Assembly (NCBI GenBank): GCA_937773775.1 | Contig: CALJVL010000013.1 | Location: 1-64,000, forward strand | Origin: an uncultured Flavobacterium sp. | Lineage (GTDB): Bacteria; Bacteroidota; Bacteroidia; Flavobacteriales; Flavobacteriaceae | Length of the DNA: 64,000 nucleotides | Direction: 5' to 3' | Position numbers and translations under genes: made by a program | Notes under the pieces: generated by a model | Told to the model about the DNA's origin: nothing | Seen by the model: only the letters and a program-made list of their open reading frames with translations | Databases searched by the model: none | Shown: piece by piece, positions 1 through 8,215 of the stretch | Position numbering within the stretch: position 1 is the first letter of the stretch | How the letters are laid out: each line of letters starts with the position of its first letter

Positions 1-1
1 G

Positions 2-1798
2 GATTTTATCGTTTGTAATACTGATTCTCAGGCATTGCAAAGCAGTTCAGTTCCCAATAAAATTCAGTTAGGGGTAAACCTTACTGAAGGACTCGGTGCT
101 GGTGCTAACCCTGATGTAGGGCAACAATCAGCTATCGAGAGTATTGCCGAGATTGAAAAAATGTTGGATCGCAATACTAAAATGGTTTTCATTACTGCAG
201 GAATGGGTGGTGGTACCGGAACAGGTGCTGCACCAGTAATTGCTCAATTAGCTAAAGAAAGAGAAATTCTTACTGTAGGTATCGTAACCCTTCCGTTCTT
301 GTTTGAAGGTAAAGTTCGTCAAGAGCAAGCTAAGATAGGTATCGAAAAATTACGCAAGCAAGTAGATTCTTTAATAGTTATTAATAATAATAAATTAAGG
401 GAAGTATACGGAAATTTAGGTTTTAAAGCTGGATTTTCAAAAGCGGATGAAGTTTTAGCAACAGCCTCAAGAGGTATTGCCGAAGTAATCACCCATCACT
501 ATACCCAAAATATAGATTTAAGAGACGCTAAGACTGTTTTGTCCAATAGTGGGACCGCAATCATGGGGTCTGCTGTCGCTGAAGGCGAAAACAGAGCAAA
601 AGAAGCGATCGTTTCCGCATTAGATTCTCCTTTACTAAATGATAATAAAATCACAGGTGCCAAAAACGTATTGTTGCTCATCGTTTCGGGTTCTAATGAA
701 ATCACTTTAGATGAAATAGGGGAGATCAATGACCACATTCAAACTGAAGCTGGACACAATGCCAATATTATTATGGGTGTTGGTGAAGATGAAACCTTGG
801 GAGATTCTATTGCAGTAACTATTATTGCAACGGGCTTCGATATTGAACAACAAAACGGAATCGTAAATACGGAGCCTAAAAAAATAATTCATACGCTAGA
901 GGACGAACAAAGAAGTGTTCATAATTTAACGAAAGATGCAGTTCCTGCATTCGACTTGAATAATGATTCTTCAAAATCAAATTCTGATGATAGAATAGTT
1001 TTTGAATTATTGGAAGACAAAGTTGTACCAGAGGCTATTGTTCCTGTTCCGGGAAATGAAGATTTATTGGCAATCTCCGAGTTTATTAAAAACTTAGATG
1101 TTACTTTCGAAATTGTTTCTCCGATTAAGGAGGTAGATTTTACTTTTACTGCCCCAAAAGTTGCTGAAGTAAAGGAAGTGCAACAGCCAAAAGCACCAGA
1201 AAGAGAAGAGCAAACTGTTTTTTCTTTTGATTTGCCATTTTCCAAACCAGAGCCCGTTTCGAAAATTGAAGAGGAAAAGCTGCTGTTTCAATTAACAGAT
1301 GAAACACGTGACATCAAAGTGAATCAACCTGTTGAATTTGTTCCGGTAACTGAATTATCAGAAAAAGGGATCATTAAATATTCTCTTGAAGAATATATGG
1401 AAGCTGATGCTGATTTTGTAGCTGCTAAACCCGCTCTAAAAACCGTGGAAGAGGTTGTTCCAGCTGAGATGAACATTACGATGAAGCAAGTGGATGCATC
1501 TGTGAATACGGATTCTAAACTTGAAGAGATTTCTCCGATGGAAATGACAATCGAAGAAACATTGAGACTTAGAGCCGATGAAAGAAGAAAAAAATTGAAA
1601 GAGTTCAATTATAAATTTCATAATAATGTTTCTAAAATTGATGAGTACGAAAAAGAGCCTGCTTATAAAAGATTAGGAATAGACATATCAAATACAAAGT
1701 CAAATAATACAAATTCAAGAATTTCTGTTGGAACAGATAGCAATAACGATGTACAGTTGCGATCTAACAATTCCTTTTTGCATGACAACGTAGATTAA
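2..1798 (+). CDS. ftsZ: Cell division protein FtsZ, 5' end cut off by window
   Basis: Tubulin-like GTPase that polymerises into the cytokinetic Z ring at mid-cell. The reading frame is open from base 2 and already shows the conserved CNTDSQAL stretch, so the true start lies upstream of the window and about 45-60 N-terminal residues are missing. The tubulin signature GMGGGTGTGAAP is at about bases 190-230. The GTPase and C-terminal core end near base 870. A long acidic linker of roughly 250 residues follows, with a basic segment rich in Lys/Arg (about 1560-1630), and the protein ends NSFLHDNVD. Such long linkers are usual in Flavobacteriaceae. A first ATG-type start inside the window is not real. 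A strong terminator follows. Confidence 0.97.
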   Translation, partial: DFIVCNTDSQALQSSSVPNKIQLGVNLTEGLGAGANPDVGQQSAIESIAEIEKMLDRNTKMVFITAGMGGGTGTGAAPVIAQLAKEREILTVGIVTLPFLFEGKVRQEQAKIGIEKLRKQVDSLIVINNNKLREVYGNLGFKAGFSKADEVLATASRGIAEVITHHYTQNIDLRDAKTVLSNSGTAIMGSAVAEGENRAKEAIVSALDSPLLNDNKITGAKNVLLLIVSGSNEITLDEIGEINDHIQTEAGHNANIIMGVGEDETLGDSIAVTIIATGFDIEQQNGIVNTEPKKIIHTLEDEQRSVHNLTKDAVPAFDLNNDSSKSNSDDRIVFELLEDKVVPEAIVPVPGNEDLLAISEFIKNLDVTFEIVSPIKEVDFTFTAPKVAEVKEVQQPKAPEREEQTVFSFDLPFSKPEPVSKIEEEKLLFQLTDETRDIKVNQPVEFVPVTELSEKGIIKYSLEEYMEADADFVAAKPALKTVEEVVPAEMNITMKQVDASVNTDSKLEEISPMEMTIEETLRLRADERRKKLKEFNYKFHNNVSKIDEYEKEPAYKRLGIDISNTKSNNTNSRISVGTDSNNDVQLRSNNSFLHDNVD

Positions 1799-1818
1799 TT
1801 AAAGTAATTTATATAGAG

Positions 1819-1859
1819 ATAACCCGAAAATTGAATTTAATTTTCGGGTTATTTTTTTT
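1819..1859 (+). terminator. Rho-independent terminator after ftsZ
   Basis: A 13-bp inverted repeat (AACCCGAAAAT arms) with a short loop is followed by a run of T. It ends the ftsZ transcript 20 bases after the stop codon. Confidence 0.9.
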
Positions 1860-2111
1860 ATCTTCGCGCACACCTTGAGTGGGGTTATCAATTTGATTAC
1901 ATTCTAGCTTTGGTATAAAGATTTTTATACAATGGGGTATTCATAGGGCGTAAAAACGCTTCTGTCTGGTGGTGTTTAAAATCAAAAGAGAAGACCTTTT
2001 TTAAAAGGCTTGTGACTATTACCAGATGATAGCGACTTGGCTGAAAGACCTTGTTTTAAAGGTTTGCATTTCAACGATCAATTAAGGGATTATAAATTAA
2101 CAATAAACAAT

Positions 2112-2561
2112 ATGAGTTTAGCAGTAAAAATCATGGACGATTTAAAAACCGCCATGAGAGCCAAAGATACAGTAGCACTAGAGGCTTTGAGAGCAATCAA
2201 ATCGGAGATTCTTTTAGCTCAAACGGCATCAGGATCAAAAGAAGAAATAACTGAAGATGATGAGGTTAAATTACTTCAAAGATTAGTAAAAACCCGTAAG
2301 GAAAGTGCTAGAATTTTCACAGAACAAAACCGTATGGATCTAGCTGAACCAGAATTAGCGCAAATCGCCGTAATTGAAAAATTCTTACCTGCACAATTAA
2401 GCGAAGCAGAAGTAGAAGCCATAATCGCAACGATCATTGCTGAAACTGGAGCGACAGGTATAGCGTCAATGGGCAAGGTTATGGGATTGGCATCTGCCCA
2501 ATTAGGAGGAACCGCTGAAGGAAAAATGATTTCTACAATTGTAAAGAAATTGTTAGTTTAA
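2112..2561 (+). CDS. GatB/YqeY domain-containing protein
   Basis: A 149-residue protein of the YqeY family, related to the tRNA-binding C-terminal domain of GatB. A role in tRNA-dependent amidotransfer is only inferred from that homology. The frame is open further upstream from 2037, but the ATG at 2112 gives MSLAVKIMDDLKTAMRAKD, the usual family N-terminus, and the usual length of about 148 residues. The C-terminal helical region has the typical GxxGxASMGKVMG pattern and ends with a Lys-rich tail. It lies between ftsZ and a tRNA gene, in the same orientation. Confidence 0.9.
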   Translation: MSLAVKIMDDLKTAMRAKDTVALEALRAIKSEILLAQTASGSKEEITEDDEVKLLQRLVKTRKESARIFTEQNRMDLAEPELAQIAVIEKFLPAQLSEAEVEAIIATIIAETGATGIASMGKVMGLASAQLGGTAEGKMISTIVKKLLV

Positions 2562-2621
2562 TACAATATAGAGCTGTGGTTAACAGTTTACTTATAAAAT
2601 CGTTAATCTATCTCAAAAAAA

Positions 2622-2695
2622 GGCTGCGTAGTTCAACTGGATAGAATATCAGATTTCGACTCTGAGGGTTGCAGGTTCGAACCCTGTCGCGGCCA
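2622..2695 (+). tRNA. tRNA-Arg, anticodon TCG
   Basis: A 74-base cloverleaf. The acceptor arms GGCTGCG and CGCGGCC pair (one G-T), the anticodon stem TCAGA/TCTGA holds the loop TTTCGAC with anticodon TCG, and the T-loop is TTCGAAC. The discriminator is A and no CCA is encoded, as is common in Bacteroidetes. It stands directly beside the decayed island that fills the next 6 kb, so its 3' end is a plausible past integration site. I found no second copy of its 3' end. Confidence 0.95.
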
Positions 2696-2702
2696 CTTTT
2701 TT

Positions 2703-2738
2703 AAATGCAACCTTTTTTTATAAGGGGTTGCATTTTTT
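2703..2738 (+). terminator. Terminator after tRNA-Arg
   Basis: The inverted repeat AAATGCAACC / GGTTGCATTT is followed by a T run and starts 7 bases after the tRNA. Confidence 0.85.
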
Positions 2739-3158
2739 ATTAAATTATCGTAGTCAGTATTTAGTCAGTAGTTTTGAAAACTCCTCTTTTTTCAGAATAA
2801 CTCAGTGAACTGAATAAATAAATTTATTGATTCAGTTCTAAATCGTTCTGCTAGTAAATTGATAAAAAAAAATGATTAATCAAACATTAAAAAGTATTTA
2901 CTATTAATTCTTTTAGCTGTATAACTGATAGGTTAAAACCATTAATTACTGTACGTGCGCATATTTTTCAGAGAATCGAAAGAAAATCGTTATCGATTAT
3001 TTAGACAGTTAGCAGAAGCTGCATTATACAATTAAATTAATTCGATGCTACTGCAATTTCTTTTATTTTGATTAAAATACAACAATAAAAATGCTACAAA
3101 AAGCATTATAATTTTGCCGTATGTAATATATTTGTAATGAATTTAATAATGAATACAA
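2739..3158. other. Gene-free AT-rich stretch at island edge
   Basis: No reading frame or RNA gene could be supported here. The sequence is very AT-rich, with a short repeat TAGTCAGTA near 2752-2771. It forms the tRNA-proximal edge of the decayed island. Confidence 0.5.
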
Positions 3159-3545
3159 ATGAAAGCAGTTTATATAATAGTTAGTGCCATAGAACAGGAT
3201 ATATCAAGTCAAGAAAATAATTTTGATGGTGCAAAAGTCTACGTAGACAAAGTTAGTGGTTCAGTAAAATTCAGTGATAGGGCGGAAGGAAAGAAGTTAA
3301 TGCTAGATATTGAAAATGGAGATGTCACAGAATTACATGTTCATTCAATCGATAGACTTGGAAAGAATACTATTGATATTTTAAGTACAATTAACCTTGT
3401 CACTTCGTATGGTTGCAATGTTATTGCAGAGAAAGAAGGATTACAAATGTTAATTGATGGCAAAGAAAATCCAATGGCAAAAATGATGATTGGTATTTTA
3501 TCAACATTGTCAGATAAAGCGCTAAAAGAGTGGAAAGATTATTAG
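3159..3545 (+). CDS. Truncated serine recombinase catalytic domain
   Basis: A 128-residue protein that matches the resolvase/invertase N-terminal domain: MKAVYI-VS at the start, GKKLMLDIENGDVTELHV in the middle, then IDRLGKNTIDIL. Active family members carry YIRVS with an Arg and Ser that act in catalysis. Here the Arg is Ile (YIIVS), and the second catalytic Arg in DRLGR is Lys (DRLGK). The protein stops at the long E-helix and has no C-terminal helix-turn-helix, while full resolvases have about 180-200 residues. It is therefore probably inactive as a recombinase. It is the only mobility gene recognised in the island. Confidence 0.75.
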   Translation: MKAVYIIVSAIEQDISSQENNFDGAKVYVDKVSGSVKFSDRAEGKKLMLDIENGDVTELHVHSIDRLGKNTIDILSTINLVTSYGCNVIAEKEGLQMLIDGKENPMAKMMIGILSTLSDKALKEWKDY

Positions 3546-3649
3546 GCGTACTCTATTGCTTTCTAAATGGTCAAGTTCTCTAATACAGAAAGTGATCAAA
3601 TCACATACAGAATGTTAATTCGATTTTAATTGAAAAAGATTTAGTTCTA

Positions 3650-3946
3650 TTAGTTGTGGAGTTCCTTTTGATGTTTATTGTTTGATCGTTGTACAAGATA
3701 CTTGTCTATTACGGAAACTACTTTACAGGTAAAAATTGAACTACTGATTAGTGATAATATAATAAATTCAAAACGTGTAAGTTGACAATATTTAAGTAAA
3801 AAACCAAGGGAGTATATCAGTGAGACTATAAATATTGGTGCAATTATTTTAGTTCCTTTTTCAATATTGCGAAGGCGTTCTTTATTCTGCCTTAAGGTAT
3901 AGTCTATAGAGCTTTTAGTCTGTATTTTTTCAAATTTCATCTTCAC
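3650..3946 (-). CDS. Small two-helix membrane protein, copy 1
   Basis: A 98-residue protein of unknown function. A charged N-terminal part (about residues 1-32) is followed by two predicted membrane segments, the first IFIVSLIYSLGFLLKY and the second IILSLISSSIFTCKVVSV, then a short basic tail. It is a paralogue of the protein at 5543-5890: the segment VSLIYSLGFLLKY is identical, and the DNA over that part is nearly identical for about 30 bases. It lies downstream of a PAS protein, as the second copy does. An identical 22-bp element about 50 bases upstream of its start is shared with the lipoprotein gene at 7746. Confidence 0.6.
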   Translation of the reverse strand: MKMKFEKIQTKSSIDYTLRQNKERLRNIEKGTKIIAPIFIVSLIYSLGFLLKYCQLTRFEFIILSLISSSIFTCKVVSVIDKYLVQRSNNKHQKELHN

Positions 3947-3996
3947 CTATTCGATTAAATTTCTTACAAAGTTACGCCGTCATAAGTGCTTTCACA

Positions 3997-4018
3997 ATAC
4001 CCACTTTTAGTGATATTT
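3997..4018 (-). promoter_or_regulatory. 22-bp upstream element, copy 1
   Basis: It is identical over 22 bases to 8194-8215 and contains the palindromic core CACTTTTAGTG. It lies about 50 bases upstream of the start of the minus-strand gene at 3946, which fits a regulator site or a conserved promoter part. Confidence 0.5.
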
Positions 4019-4247
4019 AGAAAAAAAAATTCGTTCTAGTATGGTACGCCTTTTTAAGTATCATTTAAGATTAATATTTTTGTGTCTTAAGGATTTATAG
4101 AAAGTGTTTTATTTATGTTTTACATTATTCAATAATGGATTTGTGATTGTAGATTTTATTTCAAACTTATTAGGAATTACTTTCTCGGGGTGAATGTGTG
4201 TATTTTTTCAATGAATCAAGATTATTTTGAAACTATTTCGCCAAGTT

Positions 4248-4478
4248 TTACTGCGCTTCACTCAGTTCAAAATACCGCTTGTAATTTTCATCATTTCTGC
4301 CATATTCAGATATTTGTTGGTCATCATTTTTTATGCTTTTTTCTATGTAGTCGTTAGGTTCTTTGCCCCAATACCAGTTTTAGAATTTCAATACTATCTA
4401 TACCTTTAATTTCTTTATCCTTCTCAAACTCTAAATATTGAATTTTTAAATCAATTTTAGTGTCACCCAACGTTTGAA
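4248..4478 (-). pseudogene. Gene relic with frameshift, unknown family
   Basis: The minus strand translates to protein-like sequence in two frames. The first part (about 4478-4365) reads GDTKIDLKIQYLEFEKD and KEIKGIDSIEILK. After a one-base frame change it continues as WYWGKEPNDYIEKSIKNDD, then SEYGRNDENYKRYFELSEAQ, and a stop at 4248-4250. The acidic, lysine-rich composition and smooth continuation suggest a decayed gene rather than chance. No start codon is left. The family is not recognised. Confidence 0.4.
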
Positions 4479-4568
4479 GACATTAAAAAAGTGTTCATTG
4501 ATGATGCTACTCGCCCGGGTCAGATAGTCAAATTAGATGCTGCACATGTGCGTCAGATACGGACATAA
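4461..4568 (+). pseudogene. Possible C-terminal gene fragment
   Basis: An in-frame stretch of 35 codons after an in-frame stop, reading HPTFEDIKKVFIDDATRPG and then QIVKLDAAHVRQIRT before a stop. It is richer in GC than its surroundings, which suggests a remnant of transferred coding sequence. It abuts the relic on the other strand near 4470. Not recognised; it may be chance. Confidence 0.25.
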
Positions 4569-4720
4569 TCAATATATTTCAATTGATTAATTCTATACAC
4601 AATTGTAAGACAGCTGCGACTTGTAATATATTATTGATAGTGTATAATATTTTTAGCTTTTGCCATCGCAGCATGTTAGTCGGGTTTCGATTTTATAAGA
4701 ATGATTAATCAATCTTGAAA

Positions 4721-5308
4721 TTAATTTACAGGAGCAGTTACAATATTGTCCAGAATTTTATTAAGGTGCTTAATATTATTATGTATTATTTCAAAAGGAG
4801 AAGTTGCTTCAATATTTAACATTCGTTTCTCAAGTAATTCAATTGCGAGTTTTATTAGACTACTTGGGGGAGCCCAACTTAGTTGGGATTGCGAAAAGGA
4901 GCTGTTTTCTTTATCAATTTTTTTCCATTTCATTTGTTCTCCAATATATTGTGTTAGGTTGTGTCCAATACCGTGTAATTCATCTAGATTTCCTTGTTTA
5001 TCATACAGTACTCTAAATTCCCAGTGCGTATAAATATAAATGCCATCAGCAGTGAGTTTCCTGATTATCAATGGAAATAATTTATTTGGGTTCTCTAAAC
5101 AGATAGTTGAAACTTCGCTGTACTTTCCTTTGTCAGCAGGATGTATTGTAATATGAAATGGCAGTTCCAAAAACTCGCCATTTATGGGTAAAAAATCTTT
5201 AGCATAATTTTCATTTACATACGAATAGTTACCATCGGTAGTAGTTGCTACTAAATAAAACAAAGTTGATTTATCTAGGAGATTTTTTGTGAGTACGATA
5301 TGGTTCAT
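4721..5308 (-). CDS. PAS-domain protein, copy 1 (intact)
   Basis: A 195-residue cytoplasmic protein. Residues 10-125 look like a PAS fold: FYLVATTTDGNYSYVNENYA, then HPADKGKY, then a WEFRVLYDKQGNLDELHGIGHNLT ending. In the family this resembles a PAS/PAC sensory module. The C-terminal 70 residues are helical and resemble a histidine-kinase dimerisation region (SQLSWAPPSSLIKLAIEL), but the phospho-accepting His and a kinase ATPase domain are absent. It is paralogous to the broken gene at 6267. Each copy is followed on the same strand by a copy of the small membrane protein. A sensory or partner role is inferred. Confidence 0.6.
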   Translation of the reverse strand: MNHIVLTKNLLDKSTLFYLVATTTDGNYSYVNENYAKDFLPINGEFLELPFHITIHPADKGKYSEVSTICLENPNKLFPLIIRKLTADGIYIYTHWEFRVLYDKQGNLDELHGIGHNLTQYIGEQMKWKKIDKENSSFSQSQLSWAPPSSLIKLAIELLEKRMLNIEATSPFEIIHNNIKHLNKILDNIVTAPVN

Positions 5309-5330
5309 TTTTTTTTAGATTGGGGCTCTA

Positions 5331-5338
5331 CAAAGGTA
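5331..5338 (-). promoter_or_regulatory. -7 promoter element of PAS gene copy 1
   Basis: The minus strand reads TACCTTTG, a perfect match to the Bacteroidetes -7 consensus TAnnTTTG, 23 bases upstream of the ATG at 5308. No clear -33 TTG was found. Confidence 0.55.
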
Positions 5339-5542
5339 GTATTTTTCATGCTTTATTTAAAATAATAAGATCCTTTGAAATGATTTTTAGATCATTTTTA
5401 TGACGATATTAAGACAATATCATAATTTTATAAAAGGTAGTGAAATTCTGTTTAAAACTAGTCCGCGTGCTTTGATGCTATTTAAGTTAAAAGAGATTCA
5501 GTTCTATTATTTTTCAAACTCCTTTCGTAGTTTGGTTTGTGA

Positions 5543-5890
5543 TTATGAAGCAAAATATCTACCCAATAATAGACTAGTAACACGAGTCAAAACCCAACTA
5601 ATTATTAGGGATGAAATAATACGTTGAAAACGTGTATTAGGATTATATTTAAGTAAAAAACCAAGGGAGTATATGAGTGATACTACAAATACTGCAATAG
5701 TTATTTGATGTTCTTTGTAAGTAATTCTATTTCGTTCTTGATATAAAGTGAAATTCGATTCTCTGGAGTTTCTATCGTAAAGTTTTGCAGCTCTTTTTAT
5801 TTCTAAATTAGGGATACTAGATTCCTCAATATTTTTATACTGACTTTGTACTCTTTTTTTTCGATTTGCAGTTTTTTCTTTAATTATCAT
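5543..5890 (-). CDS. Small two-helix membrane protein, copy 2
   Basis: A 115-residue paralogue of the protein at 3650-3946. It has a longer, strongly basic N-terminal part (residues 1-65, many Lys/Arg) and two predicted membrane helices, VFVVSLIYSLGFLLKY and IISSLIISWVLTRVTSLLL. Function unknown. It follows the broken PAS gene copy 2 on the same strand, which repeats the order seen for copy 1. Confidence 0.6.
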   Translation of the reverse strand: MIIKEKTANRKKRVQSQYKNIEESSIPNLEIKRAAKLYDRNSRESNFTLYQERNRITYKEHQITIAVFVVSLIYSLGFLLKYNPNTRFQRIISSLIISWVLTRVTSLLLGRYFAS

Positions 5891-6266
5891 AATAGTTTAT
5901 TCTAATTCTCTTTTTGTTCAGCCTGGTTTTCTATGATAGTGCCCTAATTTATGTACTTTAAAAAGCTCTATTTTAATGAAGTTTTAAATGCTAATAACAC
6001 TGGTTCCCTTTGCATTCGTAAATCTGATCTTATTTAACTTGCTATTTATGTTTCCAATATTGTGTGTAATCTCTTCTATTTATGTTTCAATATTTGAGTT
6101 AGTCTATTGTTCAGTTAGATGCGTTCTTTAGATTTGCTCGAAGACTTTACAGTCTGTTTTGTAATGCTGATTTAATTATTAGTACTTTTAAGATATTATT
6201 GCTGTCTTGAAACTTTGATTTTAGTTAGTAAGTCGCAGTGTCTTGTTATGGCTATGGCTGCGTAAA
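5891..6266. other. Gene-free stretch in island
   Basis: Nothing protein-like, no RNA gene and no clear hairpin were seen between the two PAS/membrane units. Confidence 0.5.
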
Positions 6267-6890
6267 TTAATTTCTAGAGATCTTTACAATATTTTTAATA
6301 ATGTCATCAAGTTGCTCAGTGCTTTCTACGATCATAGCGCAAGTAGAACTTGAGTCAATTTTTAATAATTGCTCGTCCAAAAACACATTAGTAAGCCCCA
6401 ATATATTAGTTAACGGAGCACGAATTAGGTGAGACTGCTGAAAAATAATTTTTTCTATGATTGCTCTTTTTTCTTGATTTTCTTGTTGCGCGTCTTTAAG
6501 TTGCCTTTGTTTAGCAACATATTTTGTTATATTGTATCCTATGCCGTAAATTCCCGAAGGATTTTCATTACCATTTTCATGTAATGCTCTACATTCCCAC
6601 TGCGTGTGAATATAGGTACCTGCTGTGTTTAGTTTCCTAATGATTGTTGCAAATACCTGATCTGGATTAGCAAGACAGCTAGCCCTGATTGTGAGGACTT
6701 TTTTTATATCATTAGGGTGCATTGAAGTATAGGATGATTGTCTAATAAAATCAGTGCTTGCGTGTGAAAAGGTTGCAGCGAACTTTTCATTTACTTATAA
6801 ATATTCACCAGCCGTATTAGTCGCAGTTAAATAGAACAAAGTTGATTTGTCTAAATAACTTTATAGAGTCTAGGAGGTTTTTCACTTATC
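6267..6890 (-). pseudogene. PAS-domain protein, copy 2 (broken)
   Basis: A paralogue of the gene at 4721-5308. The 3' part is open from an internal ATG at 6722 (151 residues), but homology to copy 1 continues upstream. The minus strand reads LDKSTLFYLTATNTAGEYL, then TAA (6795-6797) where copy 1 has a Tyr codon in SYVNEN, then VNEKFAATF in frame into the internal ATG. Further upstream about 19 extra bases near 6858-6876 put the N-terminus out of frame. The C-terminal region keeps QSHLIRAPLTNILGL, which resembles a degenerate histidine-kinase H-box with Ser-His. A short product from 6722 cannot be excluded. Confidence 0.65.
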
Positions 6891-7235
6891 TATCATATTT
6901 CATCTTCAGAGATAGAAAGTAGTTCCTTATTTAACAATTAAACACTTCATAAAAAATTAATATTATCATAATATAACGTATATAAACGGATTTTTTTGTT
7001 TTTCAACGAAAAGTGTAATTATATTTTTGTTAAAATATTATTAATATCTATTTAGCAAATTGTGGTTTTTCTGTTAATAGAATTATTTTATGGCGTTCTG
7101 TTTTATTTGAATTATTACATTCTTTTTTAGTTGTTAGTCTGTAGTAATTGACAATCTAATTATATGGTCAATACTTGACCACTACCGTGTAAGGAGTCTG
7201 TTTTTCGATTAGGTTTCAAGTAGTATTTTAAACCG
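6891..7235. other. Gene-free stretch in island
   Basis: Very AT-rich. No supported gene, RNA or terminator. Confidence 0.45.
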
Positions 7236-7520
7236 CTACTGCTTAATAGAATCCGATAGTTTTTCTGTGAGGAAAGCTTTGATAGCAGTTAAGTCAAAAT
7301 GTTTAGTTTTTGATGTACTTTAATATATTTCAAATGGTTCGGAACACGTCCCGATTTCCTTAAAAAGTATTAACTATTTATTTATGTAGGTTTGCTTTCT
7401 CTGTTTCTATCAATTGCTCAACTTCTGCTTAAAAACCTCATTTTTGTCTTAAATTCATTGTTTTTACTCGGTTCAACATAGAAGTCCTATTCCAGCTGAA
7501 AACGAATATTTTTTTAGCAT
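7236..7520 (-). pseudogene. Coding-like debris, unknown family
   Basis: The minus strand gives protein-like runs broken by stops and frame changes: DFYVEPSKNNEFKTKMRF (about 7490-7435), VEQLIETEKANLHK (7425-7381), LILFKEIGTCSEPFEIY, then, after a stop, KTKHFDLTAIKAFLTEKLS ending at 7236. Together they suggest one or two decayed genes. No family recognised; the call rests only on composition. Confidence 0.25.
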
Positions 7521-7745
7521 CCGTTTACTAAAAATAATATGCCTTTTGTCCATAATGTTTTAATTTAAAATAACAGTTACTTTTACACGGGGTCAGACTC
7601 AACACAGTGCAAAATAATTGATTCTATACAGCTGCTTAGGATAGGGCATATTATAGTTATTATGATGTGATTTTTAGGTTACACGCCAACAACTGTTATG
7701 GTTTACTTTAAAAGTATAAGCTTGTTAAATAAATAAAATCAGCAA

Positions 7746-8138
7746 CTATCTATTTAACAAAACAAGAAATTGTTTGTCTAAATGGGATATGTTTTTTTTA
7801 TACTTTGTTGAGTCTTTATAATAGTAAGGCAGTTCCATTTTTTTAACTTCATCATAATCTCTATATTGAGGACTTTCCGTTAAGATATAATCTAACTTTC
7901 GAGAGTTCCTATCGTAATTTGCACGATGAAAGTCCGCTGTACCGGTTAGTCTCACGATGGAGTCCAAACTTAACTCATCAATGTCCTTTACTGTGAGACT
8001 TATAATAATACTATCATTTCCTCTACCAAGGCGACTTTTCATTTCAGAGCTGGATATTGCAGATATTATATTGTCTGGAAGTTTATTTGTACAGGATGCA
8101 ACAGTTGTAATTAACATTAAAATGATTAAGGTTCTCAT
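7746..8138 (-). CDS. Small predicted lipoprotein
   Basis: A 130-residue protein with a lipoprotein signal peptide: a basic start, a hydrophobic stretch and the lipobox TTVASC, with the acylated Cys at residue 16. The mature part is hydrophilic and ends KQFLVLLNR. No family recognised. It lies alone at the far end of the decayed island. A 22-bp element identical to one at 3997-4018 sits 56 bases upstream of its start, so the two genes may share regulation. Confidence 0.6.
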   Translation of the reverse strand: MRTLIILMLITTVASCTNKLPDNIISAISSSEMKSRLGRGNDSIIISLTVKDIDELSLDSIVRLTGTADFHRANYDRNSRKLDYILTESPQYRDYDEVKKMELPYYYKDSTKYKKNISHLDKQFLVLLNR

Positions 8139-8193
8139 GTTTTATTTTTGAATAATAATCCTATAAATATAAAATATTTGTGCTGTTAATCCC

Positions 8194-8215
8194 ATACCCA
8201 CTTTTAGTGATATTT
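8194..8215 (-). promoter_or_regulatory. 22-bp upstream element, copy 2
   Basis: Identical over 22 bases to 3997-4018, with core CACTTTTAGTG. It lies 56 bases upstream of the lipoprotein start, the same orientation and nearly the same distance as copy 1 from its gene. Confidence 0.5.

Noticed and set aside
4227..4409. Hydrophobic 60-residue plus-strand frame
   Set aside because: The antisense strand gives clearly protein-like hydrophilic text ending SEAQ, so the hydrophobic frame is its shadow.
4746..5033. Plus-strand frames over the PAS gene copy 1
   Set aside because: The minus-strand frame is conserved with copy 2 and fits a PAS domain; the plus frames are shadows.
5400..5627. Plus-strand frame opposite membrane protein copy 2
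   Set aside because: The minus frame is conserved with copy 1; the plus frame has no counterpart.
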